Below, piece after piece: positions 55,695 to 64,000 of a DNA stretch of 64,000 nucleotides. Position 1 is the stretch's first letter; every line of letters starts with the position of its first letter. The position numbers and the translations under genes are program-made. The stretch spans positions 62,001 to 126,000 of the forward strand of contig NZ_MSMP01000003.1 of assembly GCF_001936575.1 (NCBI RefSeq), in the 5' to 3' direction. Source of the DNA: Tenacibaculum agarivorans. GTDB lineage: Bacteria; Bacteroidota; Bacteroidia; Flavobacteriales; Flavobacteriaceae. Under the pieces are notes generated by a model that saw nothing but the letters and a program-made list of their open reading frames with translations, was not told the DNA's origin and did no database searches.

Positions 55695-55738
55695 TAAATA
55701 AATGGCATAATTTTTATAAAATTAATAAAATTTAAATT

Positions 55739-55746
55739 CAAAGGTA
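55739..55746 (-). promoter_or_regulatory. -7 box of the ECF sigma gene
   Basis: Minus-strand TACCTTTG matches TAnnTTTG, 44 bases before the sigma ATG. Confidence 0.6.
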
Positions 55747-55923
55747 GGATTTTTTGTAAATCAGTTGTTACATATATAGTAATCAATTGTTTGAATATTT
55801 GTTATTATTCTTTCACTAAAAGAAACGTTTTATTAGTAAAATTAAGTATAATAGAAATATTTTAACAATTTTGAATTAACAGATGAGTTATTTATAAGTT
55901 TAGTATTTTTTAAAAACTTAAAT

Positions 55924-55941
55924 TACTACCTTGTGGTGGTA
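55924..55941 (+). promoter_or_regulatory. Inverted repeat in the leader of the acidic lipoprotein gene
   Basis: TACTACC - TTGT - GGTGGTA forms a 7-base stem (one G-U in RNA) that ends 8 bases before the ATG at 55950. It could be an operator or an RNA hairpin covering the ribosome entry region. No T-run follows, so it is not a terminator. Confidence 0.45.
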
Positions 55942-55949
55942 TTTAGATT

Positions 55950-57371
55950 ATGAAAACAAAAGGAATTCAGAATTTCACTAGTAGTGCATTGATCGCAATT
56001 ATGATGTTGATCAGTCTTTCTTCATGTCAAGAAGAAAAAATTGAAATTAAAGAATCACAAGATACTCTAAAGGCAGATTCTACTATTGTAAATTTAATGG
56101 TAAGAACTGTTACTAATGATGGATCTATTGATAATATAATAGACAAAGCAAATTGTTTAGAAATAAAGTTGCCAGTAACTGTTATCGTTAATAACGTAGA
56201 ATTAATAGTTGAAAATGTAGATGGATATGCTACAATTGAAGGAGTTTTTGATCAGTTCTCTACTGATCAGGATAAATTAGAAGTTCAATTTCCAATTACT
56301 GTAATACAAAATGATTATTCTGAATTAAGGGTAAATAATGAATTGGAATTGGAAGAACTTAAGAAATCGTGTAATGGTGAGAATGAAGAAGATGATGATA
56401 TAGAATGTATTGATTTTGAATATCCGTTAACTGTATCGGTTTTTAATATTTCTAACTCAGTAACAAATACTCAATCTATAGAAGATGACAAACAATTTTA
56501 TCAATTATTAACTGATATAGATGATCTTACTTCTGCCGCAATAAACTTTCCAATAAATTTAAAATTACATAACGGTGAAAAAATAACTGTAAATAGTAAT
56601 AAAGAATTAGAAGAAGCCATAGAAGGTGCAATGAATGGGTGTGATGAAGATGATGATTTTGATTTTGATGATGATGATGAGATTTCTGATTATGAAGTTT
56701 ATTGTAATGCAGCAGCTTTAACAGAAAAATTAAAGCAGGAGTGTGGTTGGTCTGTTTATGAAACCACAGAAAGTTCAATTACAAATTTTGGATTTAAATT
56801 TGATTCAAATTTCACATTTAAGATAGTTGATCCTGTTGGTGGTCAAGTAGGTATAGGAACTTGGGAAATCGAAGATTTAGGATTAAATAAAGCTAAAGTC
56901 TTAAAATTAAGAACTAATCCTACAAATCAATTTGAAGATTATATTCAAGGAGATTGGGTAGTAGAAGGGTGTTCTCCAAATTCTATGTATCTATATAGAG
57001 GAAATGATTTAATCATCATAACAGGAAATTGTGCACCAGATATAAATGCTGTTGCTATTTTACTAATTAATTGTACTTGGGATTTACCATTATTGAAAAA
57101 ACAAGGTGTAGATTTATCAATACAATTTTCAGATTTCCATTTTGAATTTTTGTCTTCAGGATTATTTATTTTTACTAACGGAGTTGATAGTTACCAAGGA
57201 GCTTGGGGAATTGATGATGTAGGAGGAGGAAATATTGTTGTAGCTATTTCGTCAGCTGAGTTACCTCAAATAAGTGATTATTATTTAGTCACTAGTATTA
57301 AAGATGATAAAATTGATCTATTAGGAACATTAGATAGTCAAATAATTCTGAGTAAAAGGGAATGCAAGTAA
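55950..57371 (+). CDS. Acidic lipoprotein with two Cys-bounded repeats and poly-Asp linkers
   Basis: A 473-residue lipoprotein (lipobox LSSC, Cys26) of unknown function. Two ~75-residue repeats, each starting and ending in Cys (69-141 and 153-231), share a plan: C-x-(D/E)-(F/I)-x-x-P-(V/L)-T-V near the start, a middle helix, a FPI(T/N) strand, and N-x-E-L-E-E before the last Cys. Each is followed by an acidic stretch: NEEDDD at ~145-150 and DEDDDFDFDDDDE at 232-244, possible calcium sites. The rest (~250-473) has two G-x-W lipocalin-like units. It is divergent from the ECF sigma gene, so it may belong to that system; this is inference. Confidence 0.75.
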   Translation: MKTKGIQNFTSSALIAIMMLISLSSCQEEKIEIKESQDTLKADSTIVNLMVRTVTNDGSIDNIIDKANCLEIKLPVTVIVNNVELIVENVDGYATIEGVFDQFSTDQDKLEVQFPITVIQNDYSELRVNNELELEELKKSCNGENEEDDDIECIDFEYPLTVSVFNISNSVTNTQSIEDDKQFYQLLTDIDDLTSAAINFPINLKLHNGEKITVNSNKELEEAIEGAMNGCDEDDDFDFDDDDEISDYEVYCNAAALTEKLKQECGWSVYETTESSITNFGFKFDSNFTFKIVDPVGGQVGIGTWEIEDLGLNKAKVLKLRTNPTNQFEDYIQGDWVVEGCSPNSMYLYRGNDLIIITGNCAPDINAVAILLINCTWDLPLLKKQGVDLSIQFSDFHFEFLSSGLFIFTNGVDSYQGAWGIDDVGGGNIVVAISSAELPQISDYYLVTSIKDDKIDLLGTLDSQIILSKRECK

Positions 57372-57424
57372 ATTTTTACTGAGTTCTGAGAATCGCGTAT
57401 ATCATAATTTTTTTTTATAAAAGC

Positions 57425-57459
57425 AAATAAGTCTGTATTAGTATACAGACTTATTTTTT
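57425..57459. terminator. Bidirectional terminator between the acidic lipoprotein and XRE regulator genes
   Basis: A 14-base perfect stem AAATAAGTCTGTAT / ATACAGACTTATTT with loop TAGT, followed by T on the plus strand. It serves the lipoprotein gene and possibly the convergent regulator gene. Confidence 0.8.
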
Positions 57460-57494
57460 AGGGGATTATCAAAATAACAGTAATTCATAGGGAA

Positions 57495-57902
57495 TTACCT
57501 GTCAAATTCATCAAAGGTACCATCATTATAAAGTAAAATAACTTTCACTAATAACTTTTTATTTTCTATCAGTGAGTTATCATTCTTTTTTTCGGGCTTT
57601 TCAACGTCTTTTGTAAGTATAGATTCTTCTTTACTAGAAGACTTTACAATTCGTTGACTAAATAGAGATGGGGGACTGTCTTTAGTATCGGAATTTTTTG
57701 GAAATGATCCTTCTCCATATAATAACCAGTCTAAATCTACTTCTTCAAATGTTTTATCCACTTTTATTATAAAATCCAGACTAGGTTTATTTCTTCCCGA
57801 TAAAAGGTGTGATATACTAGATCTTGGTACATCTATTTTTTCCGCAAAATTAGATGATGTTAAATTATAATGATCTAATATGATTTTTAATCGGTCTATC
57901 AT
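57495..57902 (-). CDS. XRE-family helix-turn-helix regulator
   Basis: A 135-residue DNA-binding protein. The HTH_3 domain (~5-60) reads LKIILDHYNLTSSNFAEKIDVPRSSISHLLSGRNKPSLDFIIKV, with recognition helix around RSSISHLLSG. The linker after ~70 is polar (KNSDTKDSPPS) and the C-terminal ~35 residues (LLVKVILLYNDGTFDEFDR) may form a small oligomerisation unit. Palindromic sites at the start codon and 27 bases upstream suggest self-repression. The -7 box ends only 4 bases before the ATG, so the mRNA is probably leaderless. The regulated genes are unknown. Confidence 0.88.
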   Translation of the reverse strand: MIDRLKIILDHYNLTSSNFAEKIDVPRSSISHLLSGRNKPSLDFIIKVDKTFEEVDLDWLLYGEGSFPKNSDTKDSPPSLFSQRIVKSSSKEESILTKDVEKPEKKNDNSLIENKKLLVKVILLYNDGTFDEFDR

Positions 57903-57903
57903 T

Positions 57904-57942
57904 TCACAAATGTAAACTAATATTTAATGTTTACAGTTGTAA
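57904..57942. promoter_or_regulatory. Two TTACAWWTGTAA-type palindromes over the XRE promoter
   Basis: TCACAAATGTAA (57904-57915) and TTACAGTTGTAA (57931-57942) have centres 27 bases apart. The first contains, on the minus strand, the -7 box TACATTTG of the regulator gene, so a bound protein would block transcription. Confidence 0.65.
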
Positions 57943-58262
57943 ATATATAAAATTATATAGAATGAGCAAGTAAAGTGGAATATTTTAACATTATAAACTA
58001 AGATTACTAGGTATTAATACTTTAATTAAATGTATTTAATATATTGATTACAAGTCGATTAACATTGAATAATAAAATTTATTTATACTGCTCAAATTCG
58101 GTTAAATTCGAGCTTTATAAGATTGTAAACCTTAAATGACTAGCATAATTATACAAAATTAGGGTTATATATTGTTATTAAATCTTATAGGAGACCATTT
58201 TTAAGTTGATAGAAGACTTATAAAGACATTATACATCTGTAACTTTCATGTAAGTTATGTGA
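57943..58262. other. Non-coding part of a 482-base gap between the XRE gene and purL
   Basis: Very AT-rich, with no credible open reading frame on either strand. I see no tRNA or known RNA family. It lies between two groups of the same palindrome and could carry a small RNA or simply be a decayed gene; nothing in the bases decides this. Confidence 0.5.
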
Positions 58263-58332
58263 TTACAAATGTAAATTAGCTAAAACAAATAAGGTTTACA
58301 TTTGTAACCATTTATCCTGTTCACATTTGTAA
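58263..58332. promoter_or_regulatory. Cluster of three TTACAWWTGTAA palindromes
   Basis: TTACAAATGTAA (58263-58274), TTACATTTGTAA (58296-58307) and TCACATTTGTAA (58321-58332), with centres 33 and 25 bases apart. They match the sites at the XRE promoter 350 bases away. The first holds a minus-strand TACATTTG and the second a plus-strand TACATTTG, both perfect -7 boxes. Confidence 0.6.
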
Positions 58333-58334
58333 AT

Positions 58335-58357
58335 AAAAAAGACACCTAAAAGGTGCC
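58335..58357 (-). terminator. purL terminator
   Basis: On the minus strand: stem AGGTG / CACCT inside GGCACC...GGTGTC with one mismatch, then six T. It begins 27 bases after the purL stop. Confidence 0.75.
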
Positions 58358-58384
58358 TTCATAATAATATATGTAAAAATTAGA

Positions 58385-61300
58385 TTAGTTATTATTCTTC
58401 TGATCAATCCACTTTTTTGCATTTACAAAAGCTTCCAACCAAGGAGAAACTTCATCTTTCCTATTCTCTGGATAATAAGGCCAATTCCATTGGAATGTTG
58501 ATCTTTCAATATGTGGCATAGTAACTAAATGTCTTCCAGTTTTATCACAAAGCATAGCTACGTTAAAATCTGAACCATTAGGATTATGAGGATACCCTTC
58601 ATATGCATATTTAGCAATAATATTATAATCACTTTCTTCTTTAGGTAAATTGAATTTCCCTTCTCCGTGTGAAATCCAAACTCCTAAAGTATTTCCTGCT
58701 AAACTAGATAACATAACAGAATTATTTTCACCAATTTTTACAGAAGTAAAAGAACTTTCATGCTTTTTTGAATCATTATGAACCATTTTCCCATGAATAT
58801 CATGTTCTGGATTGATTAATTCTAATTCCATCCATAATTGACAACCATTACAAATTCCAACTGATAATGTATCTTCTCGTTCAAAAAACTTCTTAAGTGC
58901 TTTATTAGCTTTTTCATTATATAAGAAAGCTCCAGCCCAACCTTTAGCAGACCCTAAAACATCAGAATTAGAAAAACCTCCTACAGCTCCAATAAATTGA
59001 ATATCTTCTAAAGTTTCTCTACCTGATATTAAATCAGTCATATGCACATCCTTAACATCAAAACCAGCCAAATACATAGCATTAGCCATTTCACGTTCAG
59101 AATTTGAGCCTTTTTCTCTAATTATTGCTGCTTTAGGTTTTGGTTGTGAACTATCAATTTTAGGTAGTTTCCCTGTAAAGCTTTGAGGGAAAATATATTC
59201 TAAAGGTTGATTCTTATAATTATTAAATCTGTCTTCTGCTAAATTATTAGCTGTTTGTTTCTGATCTAATAAATAAGAAGTTTTATACCAGGTATCTCTT
59301 AATTCACTTACAGACAATGAATATAAATCATCGTTATTCTTGATGTTCAATCTATCAGCTTCTACAACTGAACCAATTTTAAAGAATTCAATTGTATTTT
59401 CATTTAAGATAGATTCTATAGAATCATCTTTAGATTGAATGATAATTCCGTTATTCTCAGAGAATAATAATTTAATAGAATCTTCTTCATTTAATCCAGA
59501 TAAATCAATGTTCGCACCAGTATTCGTATTAGCGAAACATAATTCAAGTAATGTAGTAATGAAACCACCAGAAGCGATATCATGTCCAGCAACAATTTTG
59601 TCATCTTTTATTAATTGCTGAATTACATTGAATGTTTTCTTAAAGAATGAAGCGTCTTTGATTGTAGGAGCTTCATTTCCTATTTTATTAATTACTTGCC
59701 CGAACGAACTTCCACCTAATTTGAACGTATCTTGAGATAAGTTGATGTAGTAGATACTTCCTGCATTTTGTTGGAAAACGGGTTCTACTACTTTTGTAAT
59801 ATCATTACAATTTGCAGCAGCAGAAATAACAACAGTACCTGGAGAAATTACATCTTCATTTGGATACTTTTGTTTCATTGATAAAGAGTCTTTTCCAGTA
59901 GGGACATTAATTCCTAAATCAATAGAAAACTCAGAAACTGCTTTTACTGCTTTATATAATCTAGCATCTTCACCTTCATTTTTACAAGGCCACATCCAGT
60001 TAGCAGATAATGAAACTGATTGTAAACCATCTTTCAATGGAGCCCAAACAATATTAGTTAATGCTTCTCCGATTGAGTTTAAACTTCCTGCTGTAGAATC
60101 AATTAAACCAGAAATAGGGGAGTGGCCAATAGAAGTAGCGATCCCTTCTTTTCCTTTAAAATCTAAAGCCATAACACCAAGATTGTTTAAAGGAATTTGT
60201 AATTGACCAACACATTGTTGTTTAGCAACTTTACCACCAACACAACGGTCTACCTTATTTGTTAACCAATCTTTACAAGCAACCGCTTCTAATTGTAGTA
60301 CTTGGTTTAAATAATCGTAGAAATTTTCTTTAGAATAATTTACTTCGCTATAGTTTCTAGAAACTGTTACGTCGTTCATTATGGTTTTTGGTGAGCTTCC
60401 GAACATATCGTTCAGTGCTAAGTCCATTGGTTTATTACCTTTCGTTTGAGATTCGAATGTAAATCTATGATCATTAGTAACATCACCAACTGTATACATA
60501 GGAGATCTTTCTCTTTCAGCAATTCTCTCTAATGTATTAATATTTTCTTCAGAAATAACTAATCCCATTCTTTCTTGAGATTCATTTCCGATAATTTCTT
60601 TATCAGATAAAGTTGGATCACCAACAGGTAACTGGTCTAAATCAATTTTACCACCAGTGTCTTCAACCAATTCAGATAAACAGTTTAAATGCCCACCAGC
60701 TCCATGATCATGAATAGAAACGATTAAGTTTTCCTCACTTTCTACCATTCCACGCACTGCATTTGCTGCACGTTTTTGCATTTCAGGATTAGAACGTTGA
60801 ACTGCATTTAATTCAATCCCAGTAGAGAATTCACCAGTATCAGCAGAAGAAACCGCTGCTCCTCCCATACCAATTCTATAATTTTCTCCACCAAGAATTA
60901 TAATTTTATCGCCATCTTTTGGAGTATCTTTTAATGCTTGTTCAGCTTTACCATATCCGATTCCTCCAGCTTGCATTATTACTTTATCGAAACCTAATTT
61001 ACGTGCATCTTCTTCATGTTCAAAAGTTAGAACAGATCCACAAATTAAAGGTTGCCCAAATTTATTTCCAAAATCAGAAGCTCCATTTGAAGCTTTAATT
61101 AAAATATCTATTGGGGTTTGATATAACCATTTACGTTCATCCATTCCTTTTTCCCAAGGACGATTTTCTTCTAAACGAGAATAAGATGTCATGTAAACAG
61201 CAGTCCCTGCTAAAGGAATAGAGCCTTTACCACCTGCCAATCGATCTCTAATTTCTCCTCCAGATCCTGTAGCAGCACCATTAAAAGGTTCAACTGTAGT

Positions 61301-62056
61301 AGGGAAGTTATGTGTTTCTGCTTTTAAAGAAATTACAGATTCAAATTCTTTTGTTTCGTAAAAATCTGGTTTATCAGCACTTTTAGGAGCAAACTGTTCA
61401 ACTTTAGGTCCTTTAATAAAAGCTACATTATCTTTGTATGCAGATACGATATCATTAGGGTTTTGTTTTGAAGTTTCTTTGATCATTTTGAATAGGGAAG
61501 TAGGTTGTTCTTCACCATCAATGACAAAAGTCCCATTGAAAATTTTATGTCTACAGTGTTCTGAATTCACCTGAGAAAATCCAAAAACTTCTGAATCTGT
61601 TAGTTTTCTTCCAATTCTATCAGAAACTTCATTTAAGTATTCTATTTCTTCATTACTCAAAGCCAATCCTTCTTGTTCGTTATATTGAGCGATATTTTCA
61701 ATTTCTAAAATTGGCTCTGGTGTAATGTCTATGGTATAAATGTCTTGGTTTAAACCATTATATTTTTGAGAAATCATAGGGTCGAAACCTGTAAAGTTTT
61801 TCTCTACTGTTTCAAATTCTTCTATCCTAATAATTCCTTCAACCCCCATGTTTTGAGTAATTTCCACAGCATTGGTACTCCAAGGAGTAATCATTGCTGC
61901 TCTAGGACCAACAAAAAAGGCGTCAATTGACGCCGCATCTATTTTAGGTTGATTTCCAAATAACCAAGTTAATTTAGATATATCTTCTGAAGAGAATTCT
62001 TTTGATGTTTGAACAGCAAATACTTTACTGTTTGTGTTTCCAAAGAAATGAATCAT
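58385..62056 (-). CDS. purL: Phosphoribosylformylglycinamidine synthase (large, single-chain)
   Basis: Fourth step of purine synthesis: FGAR + glutamine + ATP to FGAM. The 1223-residue form combines a PurS-like N-terminal domain, two AIRS/PurM-like halves (ETHNFPTTVEPFNGAATGSGGEIRD; GHDIASGGFITTLLELCF) and a C-terminal class I glutaminase with nucleophile Cys in GICNGCQLWMEL and later His/Glu (WISHGEGKF, PHIERS). Length is slightly below the ~1290 of E. coli. It has its own promoter and terminator. The start ATG (MIHFFGN) is conserved-looking. Confidence 0.95.
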   Translation of the reverse strand: MIHFFGNTNSKVFAVQTSKEFSSEDISKLTWLFGNQPKIDAASIDAFFVGPRAAMITPWSTNAVEITQNMGVEGIIRIEEFETVEKNFTGFDPMISQKYNGLNQDIYTIDITPEPILEIENIAQYNEQEGLALSNEEIEYLNEVSDRIGRKLTDSEVFGFSQVNSEHCRHKIFNGTFVIDGEEQPTSLFKMIKETSKQNPNDIVSAYKDNVAFIKGPKVEQFAPKSADKPDFYETKEFESVISLKAETHNFPTTVEPFNGAATGSGGEIRDRLAGGKGSIPLAGTAVYMTSYSRLEENRPWEKGMDERKWLYQTPIDILIKASNGASDFGNKFGQPLICGSVLTFEHEEDARKLGFDKVIMQAGGIGYGKAEQALKDTPKDGDKIIILGGENYRIGMGGAAVSSADTGEFSTGIELNAVQRSNPEMQKRAANAVRGMVESEENLIVSIHDHGAGGHLNCLSELVEDTGGKIDLDQLPVGDPTLSDKEIIGNESQERMGLVISEENINTLERIAERERSPMYTVGDVTNDHRFTFESQTKGNKPMDLALNDMFGSSPKTIMNDVTVSRNYSEVNYSKENFYDYLNQVLQLEAVACKDWLTNKVDRCVGGKVAKQQCVGQLQIPLNNLGVMALDFKGKEGIATSIGHSPISGLIDSTAGSLNSIGEALTNIVWAPLKDGLQSVSLSANWMWPCKNEGEDARLYKAVKAVSEFSIDLGINVPTGKDSLSMKQKYPNEDVISPGTVVISAAANCNDITKVVEPVFQQNAGSIYYINLSQDTFKLGGSSFGQVINKIGNEAPTIKDASFFKKTFNVIQQLIKDDKIVAGHDIASGGFITTLLELCFANTNTGANIDLSGLNEEDSIKLLFSENNGIIIQSKDDSIESILNENTIEFFKIGSVVEADRLNIKNNDDLYSLSVSELRDTWYKTSYLLDQKQTANNLAEDRFNNYKNQPLEYIFPQSFTGKLPKIDSSQPKPKAAIIREKGSNSEREMANAMYLAGFDVKDVHMTDLISGRETLEDIQFIGAVGGFSNSDVLGSAKGWAGAFLYNEKANKALKKFFEREDTLSVGICNGCQLWMELELINPEHDIHGKMVHNDSKKHESSFTSVKIGENNSVMLSSLAGNTLGVWISHGEGKFNLPKEESDYNIIAKYAYEGYPHNPNGSDFNVAMLCDKTGRHLVTMPHIERSTFQWNWPYYPENRKDEVSPWLEAFVNAKKWIDQKNNN

Positions 62057-62084
62057 TCTATATAATTTGTGTTGTTATAAACCG

Positions 62085-62092
62085 CAAATTTA
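62085..62092 (-). promoter_or_regulatory. -7 box of purL
   Basis: Minus-strand TAAATTTG matches TAnnTTTG, 28 bases before the purL ATG. No PurR-type or riboswitch structure fits in the short leader. Confidence 0.6.
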
Positions 62093-62114
62093 CCTTTTTG
62101 ATCACAAATAGAAA

Positions 62115-62144
62115 TAAAAAAACTCGTAAAAAATTACGAGTTTT
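62115..62144 (-). terminator. Terminator of the S41 peptidase gene
   Basis: Perfect 9-base stem AACTCGTAA / TTACGAGTT with a 4-base loop; on the minus strand it runs into seven T. It lies 24 bases after the stop. Confidence 0.82.
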
Positions 62145-62167
62145 AAATGATTTATTAACATTCTATC

Positions 62168-63640
62168 TTACTTTACTAGCTCGATAAAATTATGATCTAT
62201 ATACATATCTTGAGAAAATTTAGGTTGTCTAGTTTGTATCAACTCAGCTGAGTTATCTACATTTATTAAAGAACTTCTAGCTGTAATTCCCTTAATATCA
62301 TCTAAAGCAGCTTTTAATAATACTTCATTTTCATCTCCAAAAGGAAGTATATTTCTCCATGATCTAAATTCTTCTACTTTAATATTGGGTTCAAAACCGT
62401 CAGCATAATCGCTTTGCCCTAAACTATTATATATCTGAAAAACAATAGGCTGCATTGCATTTTTATGATTTGGATTAGCAGAGTTTACATCTGTGAAATC
62501 TGATGTTGGCGAATCGTATAATGTTATAGAACCTTCATTTTTTCCTGTAGTTTTTACTCCTACTACTTTAACATCTATGAAAGGTCTTAAACCGTTTATA
62601 ATCATTTCACTCGCAGAAGCCGTACTTCCAGAAGCTAAAACATATAATCTAGTTAAACCACTTACTCTATTGATAGTTTCTGTTCCTAAATTATTTCCAT
62701 CAGCATCGAATTTAGTTAATGTATTAAAGAAAGGTGCTCTAGCATTTCTATCCGTATGTTTACTGTTATATCTAAGTTCTCCAAAAGTAGTGCCTTCAGT
62801 AACTTCAGCTGTGATCATACTGGCTAAATATGCAGATGTTAAAACAGATCCACCTCCGTTAATTCTTAAATCTAATACTAATTCTTGAATACCAGCACTT
62901 TTTAACTGTGCAAAAGCAGCATTCAATTCATCATTAAAAGAACTTCTAAATCCATTATAAACTAGATAGCCTACTTTTTTACCGTTTATGTTATCAAAAA
63001 CTTTGGTTAAATGTACAGGGTTATCAGCAACAGTGGTTCCAGTTATAGTTTTATCTTCTTTAGAAGTAACACCGTCAGTCTCTACAAAGTTAAATGTTGC
63101 TGTTTCGGCAGCACTATAAGGTTCTAATACAGTTCTGAAATTAGCGGTAGTCATTTTATTACCATTTATTCCGTTGAATATATCTCCTCTTTTAAAACCA
63201 GCTAAGTCAGCAGGTGATCCTGTAGAAACAAATTGAATATAAGCTACTACATCATCAGTACTATCTACTCTTACTAATGCTATTCTAAATCCAAAAGATT
63301 TGGTAATTCCCTGAAAAGCTTGTTGTTGCGCAACATAATCTTCTATAAACCAAGAAAAATCGTCAGATGGATGCTTTAAGCTATTGAATAAATCTTCTGG
63401 TTTAGAAAAACCATTTAAATACGTATAATATTGATCAGTATTATCATCTTTTGTATCAGCTAAATCAGTAACCTGAGCTTGCCAATTATACCAGCTATTT
63501 AAACCTTTCCATACAAAATCGTTAACTTCGTTATTTAAAGTAACAGTTGTACCTCCATCATTTCCATTATCTCCTGACACAACTTCATCCTTACTACAAG
63601 AAACTAAAGCTATTAATGCTATTAATACTAATTTCCTCAT
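62168..63640 (-). CDS. S41 family peptidase, lipoprotein
   Basis: A 490-residue C-terminal-processing-type serine peptidase anchored as a lipoprotein (lipobox ALVSC, Cys16, followed by an acidic Gly/Asn linker). A helical N-terminal part (~40-120) precedes a PDZ domain (~125-210, GSPADLAGFKRGDIFNGING). The S41 core follows, with LVLDLRINGGGSVLTSAYLA and catalytic Ser in LYVLASGSTASASEMI; the Lys is probably in KTTGKNEGS. It likely works in the periplasm or at the outer membrane. Substrates are unknown. Confidence 0.9.
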   Translation of the reverse strand: MRKLVLIALIALVSCSKDEVVSGDNGNDGGTTVTLNNEVNDFVWKGLNSWYNWQAQVTDLADTKDDNTDQYYTYLNGFSKPEDLFNSLKHPSDDFSWFIEDYVAQQQAFQGITKSFGFRIALVRVDSTDDVVAYIQFVSTGSPADLAGFKRGDIFNGINGNKMTTANFRTVLEPYSAAETATFNFVETDGVTSKEDKTITGTTVADNPVHLTKVFDNINGKKVGYLVYNGFRSSFNDELNAAFAQLKSAGIQELVLDLRINGGGSVLTSAYLASMITAEVTEGTTFGELRYNSKHTDRNARAPFFNTLTKFDADGNNLGTETINRVSGLTRLYVLASGSTASASEMIINGLRPFIDVKVVGVKTTGKNEGSITLYDSPTSDFTDVNSANPNHKNAMQPIVFQIYNSLGQSDYADGFEPNIKVEEFRSWRNILPFGDENEVLLKAALDDIKGITARSSLINVDNSAELIQTRQPKFSQDMYIDHNFIELVK

Positions 63641-63723
63641 TTATTAAATATTAAATTATTACTATTTACCTATAAAAATATTAAAAAGAAATCTTATTAT
63701 TTGTTAATATTATTGAATTACTG

Positions 63724-63999
63724 TTAATTTTTCTTGACAGGAATTCGATCTCTTTCTATTTTTCCTTTTTGAATAGCCTTATAGTTTTCATAACAATTTA
63801 ATACAGCTTCAATCAATTGTAAGTCGCTAGCTTTTTTAATAAAATATTCAGAATAATTACAATCTGTAAGTAATTTTGTTAATTGCTGTTTATCCATTTC
63901 TAGATATTCCATCATTACTTCTCGATCAAATTTTCCAGCTAACATTTTTCGAAGATCATCTTCTTTTTTAAGTTTTTGTAACTTTTTTAACTGTTTGGG
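63724..63999 (-). CDS. Hypothetical protein, 5' end cut by the window edge
   Basis: The frame is open to the window edge (starting PKQLKKLQKLKKEDDL), so the ATG at 63945 is internal and the true start lies beyond base 64000. The visible ~92 residues are helical and charged (MLAGKFDREVMMEYLEMDKQQLTKLL, then KKASDLQLIEAVLNCYENY). I do not recognise the family, and no motif gives a function. No signal peptide can be judged. It ends 83 bases upstream of the S41 gene. Confidence 0.6.
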   Translation of the reverse strand, partial: PKQLKKLQKLKKEDDLRKMLAGKFDREVMMEYLEMDKQQLTKLLTDCNYSEYFIKKASDLQLIEAVLNCYENYKAIQKGKIERDRIPVKKN

Positions 64000-64000
64000 T

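Noticed and set aside
56527..56778. Minus-strand frame rich in His inside the acidic lipoprotein gene
   Set aside because: It is the reverse complement of the Asp codon runs (GAT gives ATC/CAT), so its composition is an artefact; no start signal or homologue-like pattern.
57903..58384. Possible mobile-element remnant or CRISPR-like array because of repeated 12-mers
   Set aside because: Repeats are palindromic 12-mers with unequal spacing and no spacer structure, flanking repeats or recombinase gene; operator or promoter sites fit better.

Overview
The window is AT-rich chromosomal DNA from a member of the Bacteroidota, most likely a marine Flavobacteriaceae bacterium; I would not commit to a genus. 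Supporting signs are promoter boxes of the Bacteroidota type (TAnnTTTG) with few Shine-Dalgarno sequences, a fused LpxC-FabZ, PorX and PorV/PorQ-type proteins and a type IX secretion C-terminal sorting domain, a FecI/FecR/TonB-receptor cluster with STN domains, DUF4199, DUF4258 and Lnb/DUF4105 families, and a short SRP RNA. Coding density is high. No tRNA, rRNA, CRISPR array, insertion sequence or prophage was seen.

Layout. 1-8.4 kb: the end of a CCA-adding-enzyme gene, two GT4 glycosyltransferases, and a leftward operon for envelope sugars (ABC exporter, phosphosugar mutase, GT2 glycosyltransferase, DUF4199). 8.5-12.3 kb: SRP RNA, xerD, then four related small outer-membrane barrels with aroQ lodged among them. 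12.3-20 kb: Lnb-like membrane protein, PorV/PorQ-like barrel, YheT-type hydrolase, pssA, then the leftward block kdsD-tatC-AhpD-like-lptB-membrane protein, divergent from recQ. 22-25.3 kb: small accessory genes, including a double lipocalin-like lipoprotein. 25.3-31.4 kb: an accessory module of three tightly packed genes (adenylation enzyme, six-helix membrane flavoprotein, enoyl-CoA hydratase) divergent from an OmpR-type two-component system. The gap between them holds 11-bp direct repeats that look like response-regulator sites. 31.4-41.7 kb: conserved core (ald, tsaE, porX; HD hydrolase, lpxD, lpxC-fabZ, lpxA, efp, a second lpxD-like gene, sucD). 41.8-48.2 kb: M16 peptidase lipoprotein, fabG, and a secreted M28 peptidase with a type IX sorting domain. 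48.4-57.4 kb: an ECF sigma factor followed by two FecR/TonB-receptor pairs, plus a divergent acidic lipoprotein. 57.5-64 kb: an XRE regulator with its own operator-like sites, a 482-bp non-coding gap, purL, an S41 peptidase lipoprotein and a partial gene.

Three things stand out. First, the FecR-receptor region is a tandem duplication whose breakpoint fell inside the sigma gene; a decayed, frameshifted sigma fragment is still readable at the junction. Second, the adenylation/flavoprotein/crotonase operon with its private two-component system looks like an uncharacterised small-molecule pathway under signal control. Third, five copies of a TTACAWWTGTAA palindrome lie around the XRE regulator gene, and most of them embed the -7 promoter box.
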